Source: Cladopsammia gracilis
Lineage: Eukaryota > Cnidaria > Anthozoa > Scleractinia > Dendrophylliidae
DNA length: 64,000 nucleotides
NCBI GenBank assembly: GCA_022457155.1
Contig: JAJGOT010000002.1
Coordinates: 3,502,501-3,566,500, forward strand
Reading direction: 5' to 3'
In this document: positions 11,469 to 22,020 of the stretch, one piece after another
How positions within the stretch are numbered: the stretch's first letter is position 1
Layout: every line of letters begins with the position of its first letter
Made by a program: the position numbers and the translations under genes
The notes under the pieces: model-generated
Seen by the model: the letters and a program-made list of their open reading frames with translations, nothing else
Databases searched by the model: none
What the model was told of the DNA's origin: nothing

Positions 11469-12690
11469 ACTTTATTTAAACGCGGTAAAATCATTCAGTA
11501 TATAAAAAGTGACAGTTATATCATTTAAAATATATATACACTTCACTTACTGTTTTACAAGGTTGCCGAGTGGAAAACCGATGATTGAAATAGTACAAGC
11601 ACGAGTCAGATCTGGGTACGAGATTACTTCGCTGATCGCATGCGCAGTAAAACTCCGCGTGGCTCTGTAGTAGAACATTAACCGTGTACAAGACTAAACT
11701 TATGCGGTCCGTACCACTTTTTTGACGAGTCTAAACGGCCTTTAATACAGGTATTCTTAACAGTAAACATGGCAACAAAATTTTGAACTTTACCTACTGT
11801 CCTGTCCGCTATTTAATACAGTGTCCGCTTAATACTGGTTTAACTGTAATAGGTTTTAGTTGCTTGCCAAATAATATATTTATTATAATTTACGTCATCT
11901 AATTAGCATTTTGTAAATCCAAATCTCTTTAACTCACTAACACGATGTTAACAACAAGAAATATTTAACTATTCAACTTTTCAACGTACATAGAGTTGAT
12001 TAAGCCCCCCAAAAATTGGGGGGTTAGGTGCACTTTAATTCTCTTTACATGCAGTGTTTATTCCTTCCTCCCATGGGATGTAAGTATATAGGCCAGTTGC
12101 GGCCATTGAGACAACGGGACGGTAGCTGAAGAGAGAGAGAGACCCTGGGAATGATGTTACATATGCTATTATCGGCGTCATGCAGCGTGTGTCAGACATG
12201 CAATACCGGTGAATACCGCTTGGCATTCTCAACGGGTAATGATTTAGTCAAAGTTATCAACAAGTAGTACAGTCCAGCGATGAATCCAAATAAAAAACAT
12301 TCAAATCTTAAAATAGCAATTAAAGCTTATAAAAGTATTAAATTAATTATTAAAGCCTGTAAAAGCGCATTTACAACATTTCTTGACTTTTATTATTATC
12401 TAGGACAGCCTGATTCCTGATCCCTGATTCCCTTAAAACACTGCTGATCCTCATCCCAGATCCCGGGGGCTGTGATCCCTGGGCTGTGATCCCTGATCCC
12501 GTCCCTTTGTAAGCCTTCGATCCCTAATCTCATATATCTCGTTACGACCCTGATACCGTACTCATACCGTGAGGATGGTGTTGCGGATTCAAAAATATCC
12601 GGATAAGTGTGGACGAGGCCTTAAAGACTCCAAATGCGAAACATCTTTAAGTTTATTGTTGTTTATATTCGTTTACAACAAATAAGTTAT
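11468..12690. other. Repeat-derived intergenic DNA
   Basis: At 11800-11850, GTCCGCTTAATACTGGTTTAACTG resembles the inverted end of a Tigger-like element; the matching left end was not placed. At 12410-12520 a degenerate GATCCCTGATTCC repeat is visible. No gene is supported. Confidence 0.45.
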
Positions 12691-12865
12691 TGTGAAATGA
12701 TATATATGAAATAAATCATATATGAACTGCGGAAATGAAATCAAATGAAGAATAATCCTCGCAGTTGTGAACGCAATTTAAGCAATTGCGAAAAGAAGCC
12801 TGAAAAAAATTCAGGACTTGAACGGGGTTCGAACCCGTGACCTCGCGATACCGGTGCGATGCTCT

Positions 12866-12900
<35 letters not shown>

Positions 12901-13004
12901 AGGTCAATTGTAGGTTTATATGTTCCCGTGAAAGGAGTGAATGTGAAATGATATATATGAAATAAATCATATATGAACTGCGGAAATGAAATCAAATGAA
13001 GAAT
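12691..13004. repeat. tRNA-derived tandem repeat (SINE-like), one full unit plus start of the next
   Basis: An identical 63-bp block occurs at 12691-12753 and again at 12942-13004, giving a 251-bp period. The unit contains the tRNA-like body at 12815-12885 and a CCTGAAAAAAATTCAGG hairpin next to it. This looks like a tandemly organised tRNA-derived repeat, not a simple SINE with a poly-A tail. Confidence 0.8.
12815..12885 (-). tRNA. tRNA-Thr(GGU)-like sequence inside a repeat, probably non-functional
   Basis: The minus strand folds as a cloverleaf. The acceptor begins GGCTTCA and the A box is TAGCTCAGTTGGTAGAGC. The anticodon loop is CCGGTAT (anticodon GGU) and the T arm ACGGGTTCGAACCCCGT. 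Defects are a C instead of U at position 33, a C-C mismatch in the acceptor stem and a weak last anticodon-stem pair. Internal A and B boxes are intact, so pol III transcription is possible. Its place inside a tandem repeat argues for a tRNA-derived element. Confidence 0.55.
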
Positions 13005-14944
13005 GAGTTATGAGTTATTGTTAACGCTGGATTTATGCTGTTCTTGTTACGAAACGCATTCGTAACAAAGCATTACGTCACTAAGTTTACAGCTGATGAA
13101 GGAGTGGGTTAGCGAGTGAGCGAGTGAGTGAGTGAGTGAGTGCTCATTTGCATATCTGTCTCCGTTGCCGATAACCCTTTCACTACGCATGCGCGTATTC
13201 ACGGGTTAAAAACGGGTCTCTTGTTATTGCAATGCATCTTACCATTCTTTAAAACATTTCTTTATTTCACAGGATATCTGCATTTAAACCAGAGAAGGCC
13301 ATTGCAAAGATCAGTTTACCAGTGTCACTTTCATTTCAGCCGCCCAGTATTATAGAAATCTATTTGGGTGTAATTGATTCTAAGTTCTAAGTCTGCGGAG
13401 ATCATGAGAGATCAGAAAAGGTCATAAAAGAACTGGTTGACAAATATCGTCCTGTGTAAGACAACAGACTGTCCAAAGTGAAACCGCTATGGTTTGTGCT
13501 CGATAAGTTATCGAAGCTCAACATCTGACAGAGATCACATTTGTGGATGATTGCTCAGTTTCTGTAGCTTTTGGTCCAGCAATTAAGATCACTACTGGAA
13601 AATAAGTATACCTGATCTTTTGAAAAGGGGGCTTACGCACAAATGACACTTGGCCAGCTGACCAACTTAATTTTGCTGGCCAACACAAGAAATTTGTATG
13701 CAGCAATACTTCTTACCATCTTATGCCGTGGAACAATGCACCTGCTTCTTGGAAATGCTGCTGGCTATTTCCGATTCCTTAAAATTATAAAGTTAACTCT
13801 CAGCTATAATTACCTGCAATTATAAGGGAAAAAGTGACAAAAAATGCCAATTACCCTACCCTCCACCCCCCTACCTGCCACGCCCGGTTCCAGTTTGCCG
13901 CTGGACATATCACCTGACTTGGACGGTAGGGGATTAAGGGGGCAGATCAGGACAATTAAAAGATTTATGTTGAATGCACTAGAGCCAAGACTAGCTTTGG
14001 TCACAGTGAACTTGACATATTAACAAATATCACATGTCACAGCTTGAAACAGGAGTTTTGAGCAACCCCTCCCCCCTGGATTAAGTCCGGGGGAACCCAA
14101 ATGCATTTCCACAGTTAGCCATACTCCCGTAGAGTTTTCCCCACCATGCCTAGACGGAGCCCCCCTGGGAAATAGTCTCCTGGGACAGGGTGAAATGGCT
14201 GCGAGGCAGCCATTTCACCACGGCTCGCGGAGAAAAAAATTAGTGATTCGTTTCAAAATACCAGCTGTTTATCTCAAGATAATTCACCTGCTCACAACAT
14301 TGAGATAACAACAACAACAACAACAACATCTTTTATTTAGTCACGGTGAACATATAGCTCGCACTGTTAAGTTCAATAGACGCATTTATACTGATCTTTT
14401 GACTTGTGACTGTACATTTTGGGACCCCCTTTTCAAAAATCCAGCTACAAGTGGTTTGTTTGCTTTGTTCGTTACGAAATTATACGTTCAGTATATATCA
14501 TGACGACGAAATAAAGATGAAATAAAATTTTTAGTGATAAAGAAGTTAGTTGTTATAAAAATCAGATGAGTATTCAATGATAGTTAATTATATTTTTTAT
14601 ATCATTATGGGGGGAGGGGTAGATAGGCCAAATCCAGTCATTTAAGGTCTCAGCAGGAGCAATACTCAGGAGATAAAAGAAACGATGAACTGAGCGACCC
14701 CCGAAATGATAAAGATGACAGACTTTATATCTCGATAAAGAATGTTCGCTTGACAAAACGTCCAGCAAAATAGAGACCGCGCATTGATATCAAAATGGTA
14801 GTTGAACGCGGCTATGATGTAACCATTATTAAAATGTTTTATCGTTAGGTGGAATGGCCGCTGCAGTTTATTTCACCCAGTTAACTACATTATTTCATGG
14901 TAACAATTTTAAAAGCAGAATACTTGAAATGATCCGGAATTTTT
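13005..14944. other. Intergenic DNA, no supported gene
   Basis: Holds a short GAGT repeat (about 13110-13141) and an AAC repeat (about 14305-14328). The open frames are short and featureless. I see nothing else I can name. Confidence 0.45.
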
Positions 14945-15015
14945 TAGTCCGATCCGATCTGATCCAGGTTTTGTCAGTCCGATCGTATCCGATCCGATCT
15001 GATCCAGGTCCGATC
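14945..15015. repeat. Short tandem repeat of GATCCGATCTGATCCAG-like units
   Basis: Three imperfect copies of a unit reading TCCGATCCGATCTGATCCAG, with TTTTGTCA following some of them. Confidence 0.75.
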
Positions 15016-15408
15016 CAGATTTTGTCAATGGCCTCTTTTTCTAAGCTGTTGAACATCCAAATAACGATAACTCGCCGAAATCGCGTTAAATCGACCCGAG
15101 GAGCAGGCTAACGGCAAAGAATACAACACAGCAACAGGGTAAGTCAACTGTATTCACAAAACGTTCGAATTTTTAATTTTTGAAACAAAACCGTTGCGTT
15201 CCCATACAAATCTTTATAAATCGAATCTTTGTGACACAATACCGCTCATGCCCGGTTACCTGATAGTGAGCTTGGACCGCCTTTGCTGTGTCTTGCATCA
15301 AATGTGTAGAACTTTTGACGCGCGTAAAACGTGTATCAAAAGCAAATTAGCGACCGACATGATATGGCCGATGCAAACGGACAATACCTACCGCATTTTT
15401 CAAGTAAT

Positions 15409-15549
15409 ATATCAAACACGAGGAACAGTGTTTCATCAGATTTCCAAACACCGAGAAGTGGATTGGAAAAACGAGGCGCAGCCGAGTTTTTTTAAACCAC
15501 TTCAAGGTGTTTGGAAATCTGATGAAACACTGTTTCGAGTGTTTGATAT
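15409..15549. mobile_element. Fold-back (palindromic) element 1
   Basis: Left arm ATATCAAACACGAGGAACAG...TTTCCAAACACC and right arm GGTGTTTGGAAA...CGAGTGTTTGATAT are near-perfect inverses of about 53 nt, around a short GC-containing centre. A transcript would form a long hairpin. No coding capacity; a non-autonomous fold-back transposon is likely. Confidence 0.8.
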
Positions 15550-15824
15550 GGCTTCTCAAACTGATCGTTAAATGCGGAGAAAACAAAGGAATAAAATCGC
15601 CAAAATCTATGCAAATTAAGAAACGATTTCCAAACCTCCTTCACGGTAGTGATTTCCTTTGTGTTCTCGTCATGAATTATTAATGAGTTTGAGAACATCA
15701 TATCAAGAAAATGGCCGCCGATGCTCGCAGCGCGCAATGCATGTTGGGCGAAACTGGGTCTTTAAATAAGTCAACGATACTGCAAATACCGTGAACGATC
15801 TATTGCGTCACATTGGATGAATAC

Positions 15825-15981
15825 AAACAGTGATAAGCAAAAATAGACCACTGCAAGGACCGATCAGACAATGTGAAAAGGCATCATGTCAGGTTTGGCC
15901 AACCGTAGTGCCAGATAAGAGAATGCCTTTTACATTGTCTGATCGGTCCTTGCAGTGGTCTGTTTTAGCTTATTACTGTTT
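15825..15981. mobile_element. Fold-back (palindromic) element 2
   Basis: The left arm contains GACCACTGCAAGGACCGATC and the right arm its inverse GATCGGTCCTTGCAGTGGTC. Pairing extends over about 60 nt with few mismatches, around a 40-nt centre. Another non-autonomous fold-back element. Confidence 0.8.
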
Positions 15982-16193
15982 TTATTATTCGACATTTCAT
16001 TCTAGAGTGCAAATACGGATCAACACGAGTGCAAATATGAAACGTTATTACACTCTTCTGACGGCGCGCTAGTAAAAACAGCTTCAAAAACTTAGTTTTA
16101 GGAGAAGGTTACTGTCGTATAATAAACAATTTATTTAGCGAATAGTTGTGTAATACGGCTGGGCATTTTTACTCGTCAGTATTTATTTTTTAG

Positions 16194-16447
16194 TCAGTTT
16201 AGTTTATCATCTGTCAAACCCTTCACCAATCATATTCATTGTTTTTGTTATTCTTTAGTTTTTTTCAAAACCACTTGTATAACGTTTTTACAGTTGTAAT
16301 CATTTAAAGTGCTAGCCCCTGAAGAATCTTTGTTTTGCAAAGCGAAATATTGGGCATTATTATATTCCACTTTTATTTTATTTTATTTGCTTCTGCTTCT
16401 GCTTCTGTTTTTCTGCCGTAAGGATCAGTTTGCCGTTTCTTTTGAAG
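16194..16447 (+). repeat. Penelope-like element terminal repeat (solo, partial)
   Basis: Closely matches 21715-21970: AGTCAGTTTAGTTTATCA, AACCCTTCACCAATCATATT, GTGCTAGCCCCTGAAGAA and GCGAAATATTGGGCA in the same order. It carries a CTGAAGA block (16319-16325), a CTTTG/CAAAG stem and GAAA (16344-16347). No PLE coding sequence is adjacent. Confidence 0.7.
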
Positions 16448-16458
16448 TTGTGCTAAAC

Positions 16459-16595
16459 GTTGACGCCGTATAACATGGGTGCGCGGACGATTTTCTTCGT
16501 AATTTTTGCGTTGCGAATTTTTGAAGCTGATTTAAAAACTCGCAACGCAAAAATTTCGAAGAAAATCGTCCGCGCACCCATGTTACGGCATCAAC
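16459..16595. mobile_element. Fold-back (palindromic) element 3, next to the JmjC gene
   Basis: The left arm reads CATGGGTGCGCGGACGATTT and the right arm contains its inverse AAATCGTCCGCGCACCCATG. Arms are about 63 nt around a short centre near AGCTGATTT. It inserts at the right edge of the PLE terminal repeat and ends about 100 nt before the JMJD6-like start codon, so it may lie in that gene's promoter or 5' UTR. Confidence 0.82.
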
Positions 16596-16699
16596 TTTTA
16601 GGGCAACAAATCTATAAAAAAGATCCAGAATGCTTATCGATCCTTGTCACCCCACGTTGTTACCAGTCTCTCCTCGTCTCCCCGTACACATGAACAGCA

Positions 16700-16771
16700 A
16701 TGGCGGACAGAGATGAGGAAGTTGCGAAAACTCAACCAGTTGCTGAAAAATATCAACTGTGTGAGAGCTAA
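16700..16771 (+). other. Possible overlapping upstream ORF of the JmjC gene
   Basis: An ATG in good context (CAATGG) at 16700 opens a 23-codon frame beginning MADRDEEVAK and stopping at 16769-16771. It overlaps the JMJD6-like start (16713) in another frame. It could lower translation of the main frame, or be chance. Confidence 0.3.
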
Positions 16772-17765
16772 GGTGCGTCCACACCTAGAAAAAGAAGCAA
16801 AGCATTTTTGCAAGCAACAAAGAGAGGAATTATTCGCGAAAGTAGACAAGTTAAGAGCTATTTCAAGCTCTAAGGGTGTAATAAGAATTTGCGCGGATGA
16901 TGTTTCTGTTAAAGAATTTCAGCATTACTTTGAGAAACAAAGAATTCCAGGGATAATAAGCGAATCTTACTGGAGAAAAGGTAACTCAATAACACAAACG
17001 GGTCCTGCTTTTGTGCGGCTGGCAAAGTTCTTTAAGGCGTTTAATGATGAACACTTTGAATGCGGAGAAGATTGCAATGGATATTCTATTGAAGTTAAAT
17101 TGAAAGATTTCTTGATTTACACCAAACGATTTAAAGACAAATTTCCCTTGTATGTATTTGATTCCTCGGTACCTCACGGGAAAGACACGCAAAGAAAACG
17201 AAACATCATGAAGAACTTTTTCAATCCACCTAAGTATTTTAAGCAGGATTACATGTCATGTCTTGGAAAAAAACACCGTCCTCCGTGGAAGTGGCTGTTG
17301 ATTGGTCCAAAGAATTCTGGAACTTCTGTTCATGTTGATCCCCTTGGTACAAGTGCATGGAATAGGCTTTTATGTGGAGAGAAGCTATGGATGCTTTTTC
17401 CACCAGAAACCACGGCCGACTCATTAAAACTGAATGACAAAGATTGCTACTCAGAAGAAGCTGGTGACTGGATCACTTCCATTTACCCAAGAACGCAATG
17501 TATCTCCTGGCCTCAGAAATATCAACCACTGATAGTAATTCAGCATCCTGGAGATGTCGTATTTGTTCCTTCAGGATGGTGGCATGCTGTGCTCAACCTG
17601 AAATTTAGCATAGCTGTAACTCAGAATTTTGTAAGTCATGAGAATTTTTCAACAGCCTGGGAAATGACTCTGAAAGAAAAGCCAGATCTAGCAAAGCTGT
17701 GGTTAAAGGCTCTGTTGAAGTATCTTGATACTTATATTGCACTGTGCACAAATCAGACAAATTAA
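16713..17765 (+). CDS. JMJD6-like JmjC-domain Fe(II)/2-oxoglutarate oxygenase, intronless
   Basis: A single uninterrupted 350-aa frame from ATG 16713 to TAA 17763-17765. The open frame extends upstream only to a TTG, so 16713 is the first in-frame ATG. A basic N-terminal part (MRKLRKLNQLL) precedes the JmjC domain. Similarity to JMJD6 is clear in FECGEDCNGYSIEVKLKDF, LYVFDSS, HRPPWKWLLIGPKNSGT and IYPRTQ. Catalytic features are present: HVD in SVHVDPLGTSAWN (iron His/Asp), the 2-oxoglutarate Lys in GEKLWMLFPP, the distal iron His in SGWWHAVLNL, and Thr in AVTQNF. JMJD6 proteins hydroxylate lysines of splicing factors and other nuclear proteins. The usual long C-terminal tail with poly-Ser is absent; the protein ends shortly after the helical dimerisation region. 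The lack of introns suggests a retrocopy or an intron-poor paralogue, but the frame is intact. A fold-back palindrome lies immediately upstream. Confidence 0.9.
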   Translation: MRKLRKLNQLLKNINCVRAKVRPHLEKEAKHFCKQQREELFAKVDKLRAISSSKGVIRICADDVSVKEFQHYFEKQRIPGIISESYWRKGNSITQTGPAFVRLAKFFKAFNDEHFECGEDCNGYSIEVKLKDFLIYTKRFKDKFPLYVFDSSVPHGKDTQRKRNIMKNFFNPPKYFKQDYMSCLGKKHRPPWKWLLIGPKNSGTSVHVDPLGTSAWNRLLCGEKLWMLFPPETTADSLKLNDKDCYSEEAGDWITSIYPRTQCISWPQKYQPLIVIQHPGDVVFVPSGWWHAVLNLKFSIAVTQNFVSHENFSTAWEMTLKEKPDLAKLWLKALLKYLDTYIALCTNQTN

Positions 17766-18539
17766 TGTTGGTTGAGTGTACTATATCAATACCTATCTAG
17801 TTACAAATTATTAATGTTAGTGGTGTAACAATTAACGAATTCTTGATTAATTGCGATTATGACCATTTGGTTTGATTCACGATTCTTTGCTTCCACATTT
17901 CGATTTTCGTTCGATTTTTGCATACCTTTTCCAGGGTGCCCTCAATGAGTTATTATAGTGTGAAATCAGAATTCAGAACTCTTTAAAATCTGCATTTTTG
18001 ATTGACTAGCAAAGGAATTTGCAGTTCATGTGCCATTTTGTGTTGCCTGGTAAAATTGCTGCCCTTCTACCACCCCTTGAGAATTTCCAAATAAGGCAAA
18101 CCATGTGCAACACGCTCATTGTCACGTTCTCAAACATGGCAACGATCAACCAAGCAATCGTGATTCTGCCTACATCTTTTAGATCAGCTGTGTGGAAATA
18201 CACTGTATTATGGTTTTCCGGCTAAAGACAGTACAACAGATACCGGTACATGTAAGTCTAAAACCATCTGGAAGAAACATTTGCATAATCAAATTGAAAT
18301 ATTCGAAATCGAAAGGTAATAATTGAAATCAAATCGAATCACAAGGAATGTGAATTGCTACGCCCCTAATTAATATATATGTATATATATTTCTAAAAGT
18401 GGGGGGGGGGGGTGCTTGGTAAGTCTCTCCCCCTGTGCAGTGCCTGGGTCCACATCAGCTCTTTGGCCGCCTTTAATTAACCTACAGTATATGTACTTAG
18501 CATGTATGTATGTATGTATGTTTGCATTGCTATGCTTTG
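17766..18539. other. 3' flank of the JmjC gene
   Basis: No canonical AATAAA was spotted close to the stop. A G run lies at about 18401-18412. No gene is supported. Confidence 0.45.
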
Positions 18540-18745
18540 GGATTGGCTAAAATATTGTGCGCCACTTTCTCAACCAATCAGGAGTAAAACCAAAACCAAT
18601 TATGACTTGTTTGCACCATTTTCCAGTGTTTGGTGCATGTGCTGGCTTCATGTATTTGCTTTTGATCTCTGATTGGTTCCATTGATTATCCATGTCTGTA
18701 GTGATTGGCCAGAGTAATTACTTTGGTTTTGGTTTTATGAGACAC
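18540..18745. repeat. Dispersed repeat with CCAAT-type words, related to 60405-60665
   Basis: Contains GATTGGCTAAAATATTG, CTCAACCAATCAGG, CTGATTGGTTCCATTG and TTACTTTGGTTTTGGTTTTA. The same words recur in inverted form at 60405-60665 (AACCAAAGTAATTAC, GAACCAATCAGAG). Both are copies of one fold-back-like family. Confidence 0.65.
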
Positions 18746-20044
18746 AAGTGAAAAGTGAAAAGATGAATAACATCTGTATGTAGTAAGGGGGTGATGGGTC
18801 AAGAAATTTATTTGAAGCGAAAGGAGAGGTTAGGAAGCAGGGATTTCGAGGCGGCAAGTGGCAAATGTAATAAGACAGGGATCAGCAAGGGAGCTGTAGG
18901 AACCAGAACCTAGAAGTTCAAAAACCCCTTGTCTGCCACCACTGAGTCTATTGAAGGTGGAAAAGTGACCTCGCTAAAAAAGATCAAAAAAAATGCCGTA
19001 ATAAAAAAAGTCACTTCACATGACTCGATTAACATTTAATTTTCAATTTAATGAACCATACAGGTCAAGATGACTCTTAAAAATCTGCTCAAGTGAACTA
19101 ATCTTAACCGCCACAAAAGCCTGTTATTCATCTCAATATCCCAATATTAACACACCACTCAAACCGAGGATGGTATGCCTGTGTTTGTATATTCACTCCT
19201 TTCTTGGTGCACGTGGCTCCTGTGTCTTTCTCCTTGTTTTCCCCTTGTCTCAAATGCCACTTTGCACACAGGTTCCTGCCCTTTTTTCTCCCTGCACCTG
19301 CTCTCCTTCTCTCCCAGATTCCCATCTCTCTGTCCCCTTCTAAATCAGGAATGGACCATTTTATTTCTGAGGTAGGAGTTGGGCAATTACCAGAAAAAAG
19401 TCCTGCAAACCTTTTGCAGAAGAAAAAATATTGTGCACAGTGAAACAACTTCAAAACGTATCTTGCAAACAAGTGAAAATAAATATATGCAAAACATTTA
19501 GTCATGAAAAAAAAAATTGTGTTTCTTAGAAGAAAGCCTGATGAGGTTGCCACACATAGGCACTCCAAAATCAAACTCATTTCTTCAGGTTTAGCTCTTA
19601 CAGTTTCTAAACCTGTTCTTTAATGTCATTGATATAACCTGATTAACCTGTGGCAGATTTAGACTCCATTGTAATGGGAAGTGGGCCTGGAGTGAATAAG
19701 GGGGTTGGGGGGGGGGGGGGGGGGGTAGGTTCAGAATGAAAATGTTAGAGATTGAAAAATTTTTTGGCCCTTCAGGCCTTATTTTTTTGGCAAAATAAAT
19801 TGCGGCGGGGAATGGGATGGGGCCGGGTGTCCGAACCCTAGATCCGCCACTGATAACGATACCATGCATTGATTTTTTAAAAGGGTAAAAACAGCAAACT
19901 AATCCTTATGGCAAGGTAAAAAGATTGAGACAGAAGTGAAATAAAAACCATTTTAACCTAATATTTCGAGATTTTTACTAATCCAGGTATACAAAAGATC
20001 CAGCGCTATGGTTTCACTGTTGTTATGTCTGTTGTCTTGTAGTT
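18746..20044. other. Intergenic DNA with a G-run repeat
   Basis: At 19690-19865 a G run of more than 20 is followed by GGCCCTTCAGGCC and a CCGAACCCTAGATCCGCCAC end that looks like part of a dispersed repeat. No coding region is supported. Confidence 0.4.
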
Positions 20045-20590
20045 CCAAATTTAACAAGTGGCCATAATAGTGCATGTAAATCGCGAGCGGAGAGCATTCT
20101 TTTATTCGTGCACTGAGTCGACCTGAGTCCCTTATTTACACCACTCATATTACTTGCATCGTCAAAGCATTCACCCCCGATATTCTGGAGCTCTTAAACT
20201 GCAGCTTGTTGATGACTTCCTTGACTAGTTGGTAAAGAGTTTCACCGTCTGTTGTTTTCGTCGCATGAAATCCACCAATACTTCTTTCTTTATACTGCCA
20301 TTCGCTATAAAACTAACACAGATCGATACCTGCTCGTCTCGGCATACATCGGACGTTTCAGTCAATTATAATCCCGTACCAGACGCTATCTCTTACATCA
20401 TTACAGATAAGTTCAATTATGAGGTGAGCAAAAATTTCCAGTAGCTCATTCTGGATGGTTGGCGAGGTCCACTGAGCGTGGATTTGTAACTGGGTGTTCA
20501 GTTCTCTTCCAGCCTCAAGGAATGTTTCCCAAATGCTGTTGCCCGAATCAGATGAGCGTTTTGCCCGAAAACTTTCACAATTTCCGAAAC
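20045..20590 (-). pseudogene. DUF4371 / ZMYM1-like hAT-type transposase fossil
   Basis: Reading leftward from about 20585, the minus strand gives FRAKRSSDSGNSIWETFLEA, then IHAQWTSPTIQNELLEIF, ICNDVRDSVWYGIIID and, after a frame change, blocks resembling VSICVSFIANGSIKKEVLVD. The order [W/Y]TSP.IQNE..., CxDVRxSxWY.xIxDET, EQVSICxR matches the domesticated hAT-like DUF4371/ZMYM1 family. The frame is broken at least twice and only the N-terminal to middle part remains, so it cannot encode a working protein. A PLE terminal repeat abuts its right end. Confidence 0.7.
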
Positions 20591-20780
20591 TGGGGGGCTG
20601 GGGTCAGCATTTTATCTTAGCCCTTTTTAAATATTGTAACCGTTTGTTTCCAACTTCACTTAGCTTTCTTAGCACCTGATGAAGTCGATGAAGGTTAGTT
20701 TTTTCTAACCGAAATATTGGGCAATGTTAAAAGAAACCGAACAAATTCAGCTGTCTGATCAGCCTTGCAAGTTAAAGTTT
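20591..20780 (+). repeat. PLE-type terminal repeat with hammerhead-like core
   Basis: CTGATGA at 20676-20682 is followed by a GGTTAG/CTAACC stem (20693-20698 with 20705-20710) and GAAA at 20711-20714, then TATTGGGCAATG. This matches the organisation of the terminal repeats at 16.3 and 21.8 kb, although the surrounding sequence differs. Confidence 0.55.
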
Positions 20781-21239
20781 TCCTTATTTAGTTCATTGCT
20801 GATCCTGATCTGCACAAAGATGAGCTACATTTTGCTACTGTTTATCCAAGTGGTCCTCGCGGCATTGTTACAGAAGTCACAGTGCTTATACTGAATTACA
20901 CACTCCCCTTAACAAATCACGACGCGGACAAATTCTGGAGTATTGTGCCGTAGCTGCATGGCCATTACACGGGCCGTTACACTTTATTGCCGGAGGCCAG
21001 GAAAACCTACTTCAGTAAAAAAAAACTCAAAACTCTACGGGGAAAAATGTAGGAAACCTGGGAAGGAACCATAGCTTAATTTTATTATTGCAGGAAAAAC
21101 TGATGGACAATGTTCAAATAAAGTTCAGCAATGAAACCGACTAATCAAAACAAACAAGTAAAATTTGACTACCAGTAAATCATCGGTGTAAAGACCGAAA
21201 AATGACTCGCATACTTAAGAACCTGCCATTTTATATACA

Positions 21240-21375
21240 CACACTTCCACGCGCAGAGTAAAAGGAGGGTCCTAAAGGGGGGGGGGGGGTACCAATCCCA
21301 CTTCCCAGCCCAATTTTTTCTCAAATCCCATTTCCCAGCGTCCAAATCCATTCCCACTAGCATAATTCAGGAAAA
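21240..21375. repeat. Copy of a CCCATTTCCCAG-rich repeat
   Basis: After a G run, AATCCCACTTCCCAGCCC and AAATCCCATTTCCCAG recur. The same words occur at 23990-24085, so this is a dispersed repeat with no coding function that I can see. Confidence 0.55.
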
Positions 21376-21479
21376 ATCCCAGTGTTTTTCATACCAGCCC
21401 TTTTCTATTTACATCTGCATATCAGGTGATACTCTCCTGCCACTTCACATTCCTGTCGCCTGCAGGTAGTCTGACATCC

Positions 21480-21990
21480 GACTTGTAAGTGTTCTTATTC
21501 TTCCAAGTGAAGGAAGAAACGGCAAAGTGATCCTTACGGCAGAAAAACAGAAGCAGAAGCAAATAAAATAAAATAAAAGTGGAGTATAATAATGCCCAAT
21601 ATTTCGCTTTGCAAGACAAAGCTTCTTCAGGGGCTAGCACTATAAATGATTACAACTGATGTAAAACCGTTATACAAGTGATTTTGAGAAAGTTAATGAA
21701 GTTCGTCTCATCACTAGTCAGTTTAGTTTATCACCCGTCAAACCCTTCACCAATCATATTCATTGTTTTTGTTAATTATTCTTTAGTTTTTTCAAAATCA
21801 CTTGTATAACGGTTTTACATCAGTTGTAATCATTTATAGTGCTAGCCCCTGAAGAAGCTTTGTTTTGCAAAGCGAAATATTGGGCACTATTATATTCCAC
21901 TTTTATTTTATCTTATTTGCTACTGCTTCTGTTTTTCTGCCGTAAGGATCAGTTTGCCGTTTCTTGCTTCACTTCAAGTATTAATACTGA
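21480..21990. mobile_element. Pair of PLE terminal repeats in inverted orientation
   Basis: 21480-21665 (minus) and 21800-21990 (plus) are inverted copies sharing GTGCTAGCCCCTGAAGAAGC, TTTGCAAAGCGAAATATTGG, TTCTGCCGTAAGGATCA and the CTTGTATAACGGTTTTACAT region. The centre (21715-21800) matches the solo copy at 16194. Each arm has CTGAAGA, a 6-bp GCTTTG/CAAAGC stem and GAAA. No PLE coding sequence lies between them, so this is likely a collapsed or recombined element. Confidence 0.7.
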
Positions 21991-22020
21991 TCTAGGTCTG
22001 GAAACCAGATCCGGTCATTT

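Noticed and set aside
12815..12885. Functional nuclear tRNA-Thr gene
   Set aside because: Position 33 is C, the acceptor stem is mismatched and the sequence lies within a tandem repeat unit, so a tRNA-derived element is more likely.
13260..13360. Possible isolated exon after TTTCACAG
   Set aside because: An acceptor-like site alone. No recognisable protein, no donor in convincing phase and no neighbouring exon.
16644..16712. Extension of the JmjC frame to 16644
   Set aside because: The codon at 16644 is TTG. The first ATG in frame is 16713, and the extra residues show no similarity to JMJD6.
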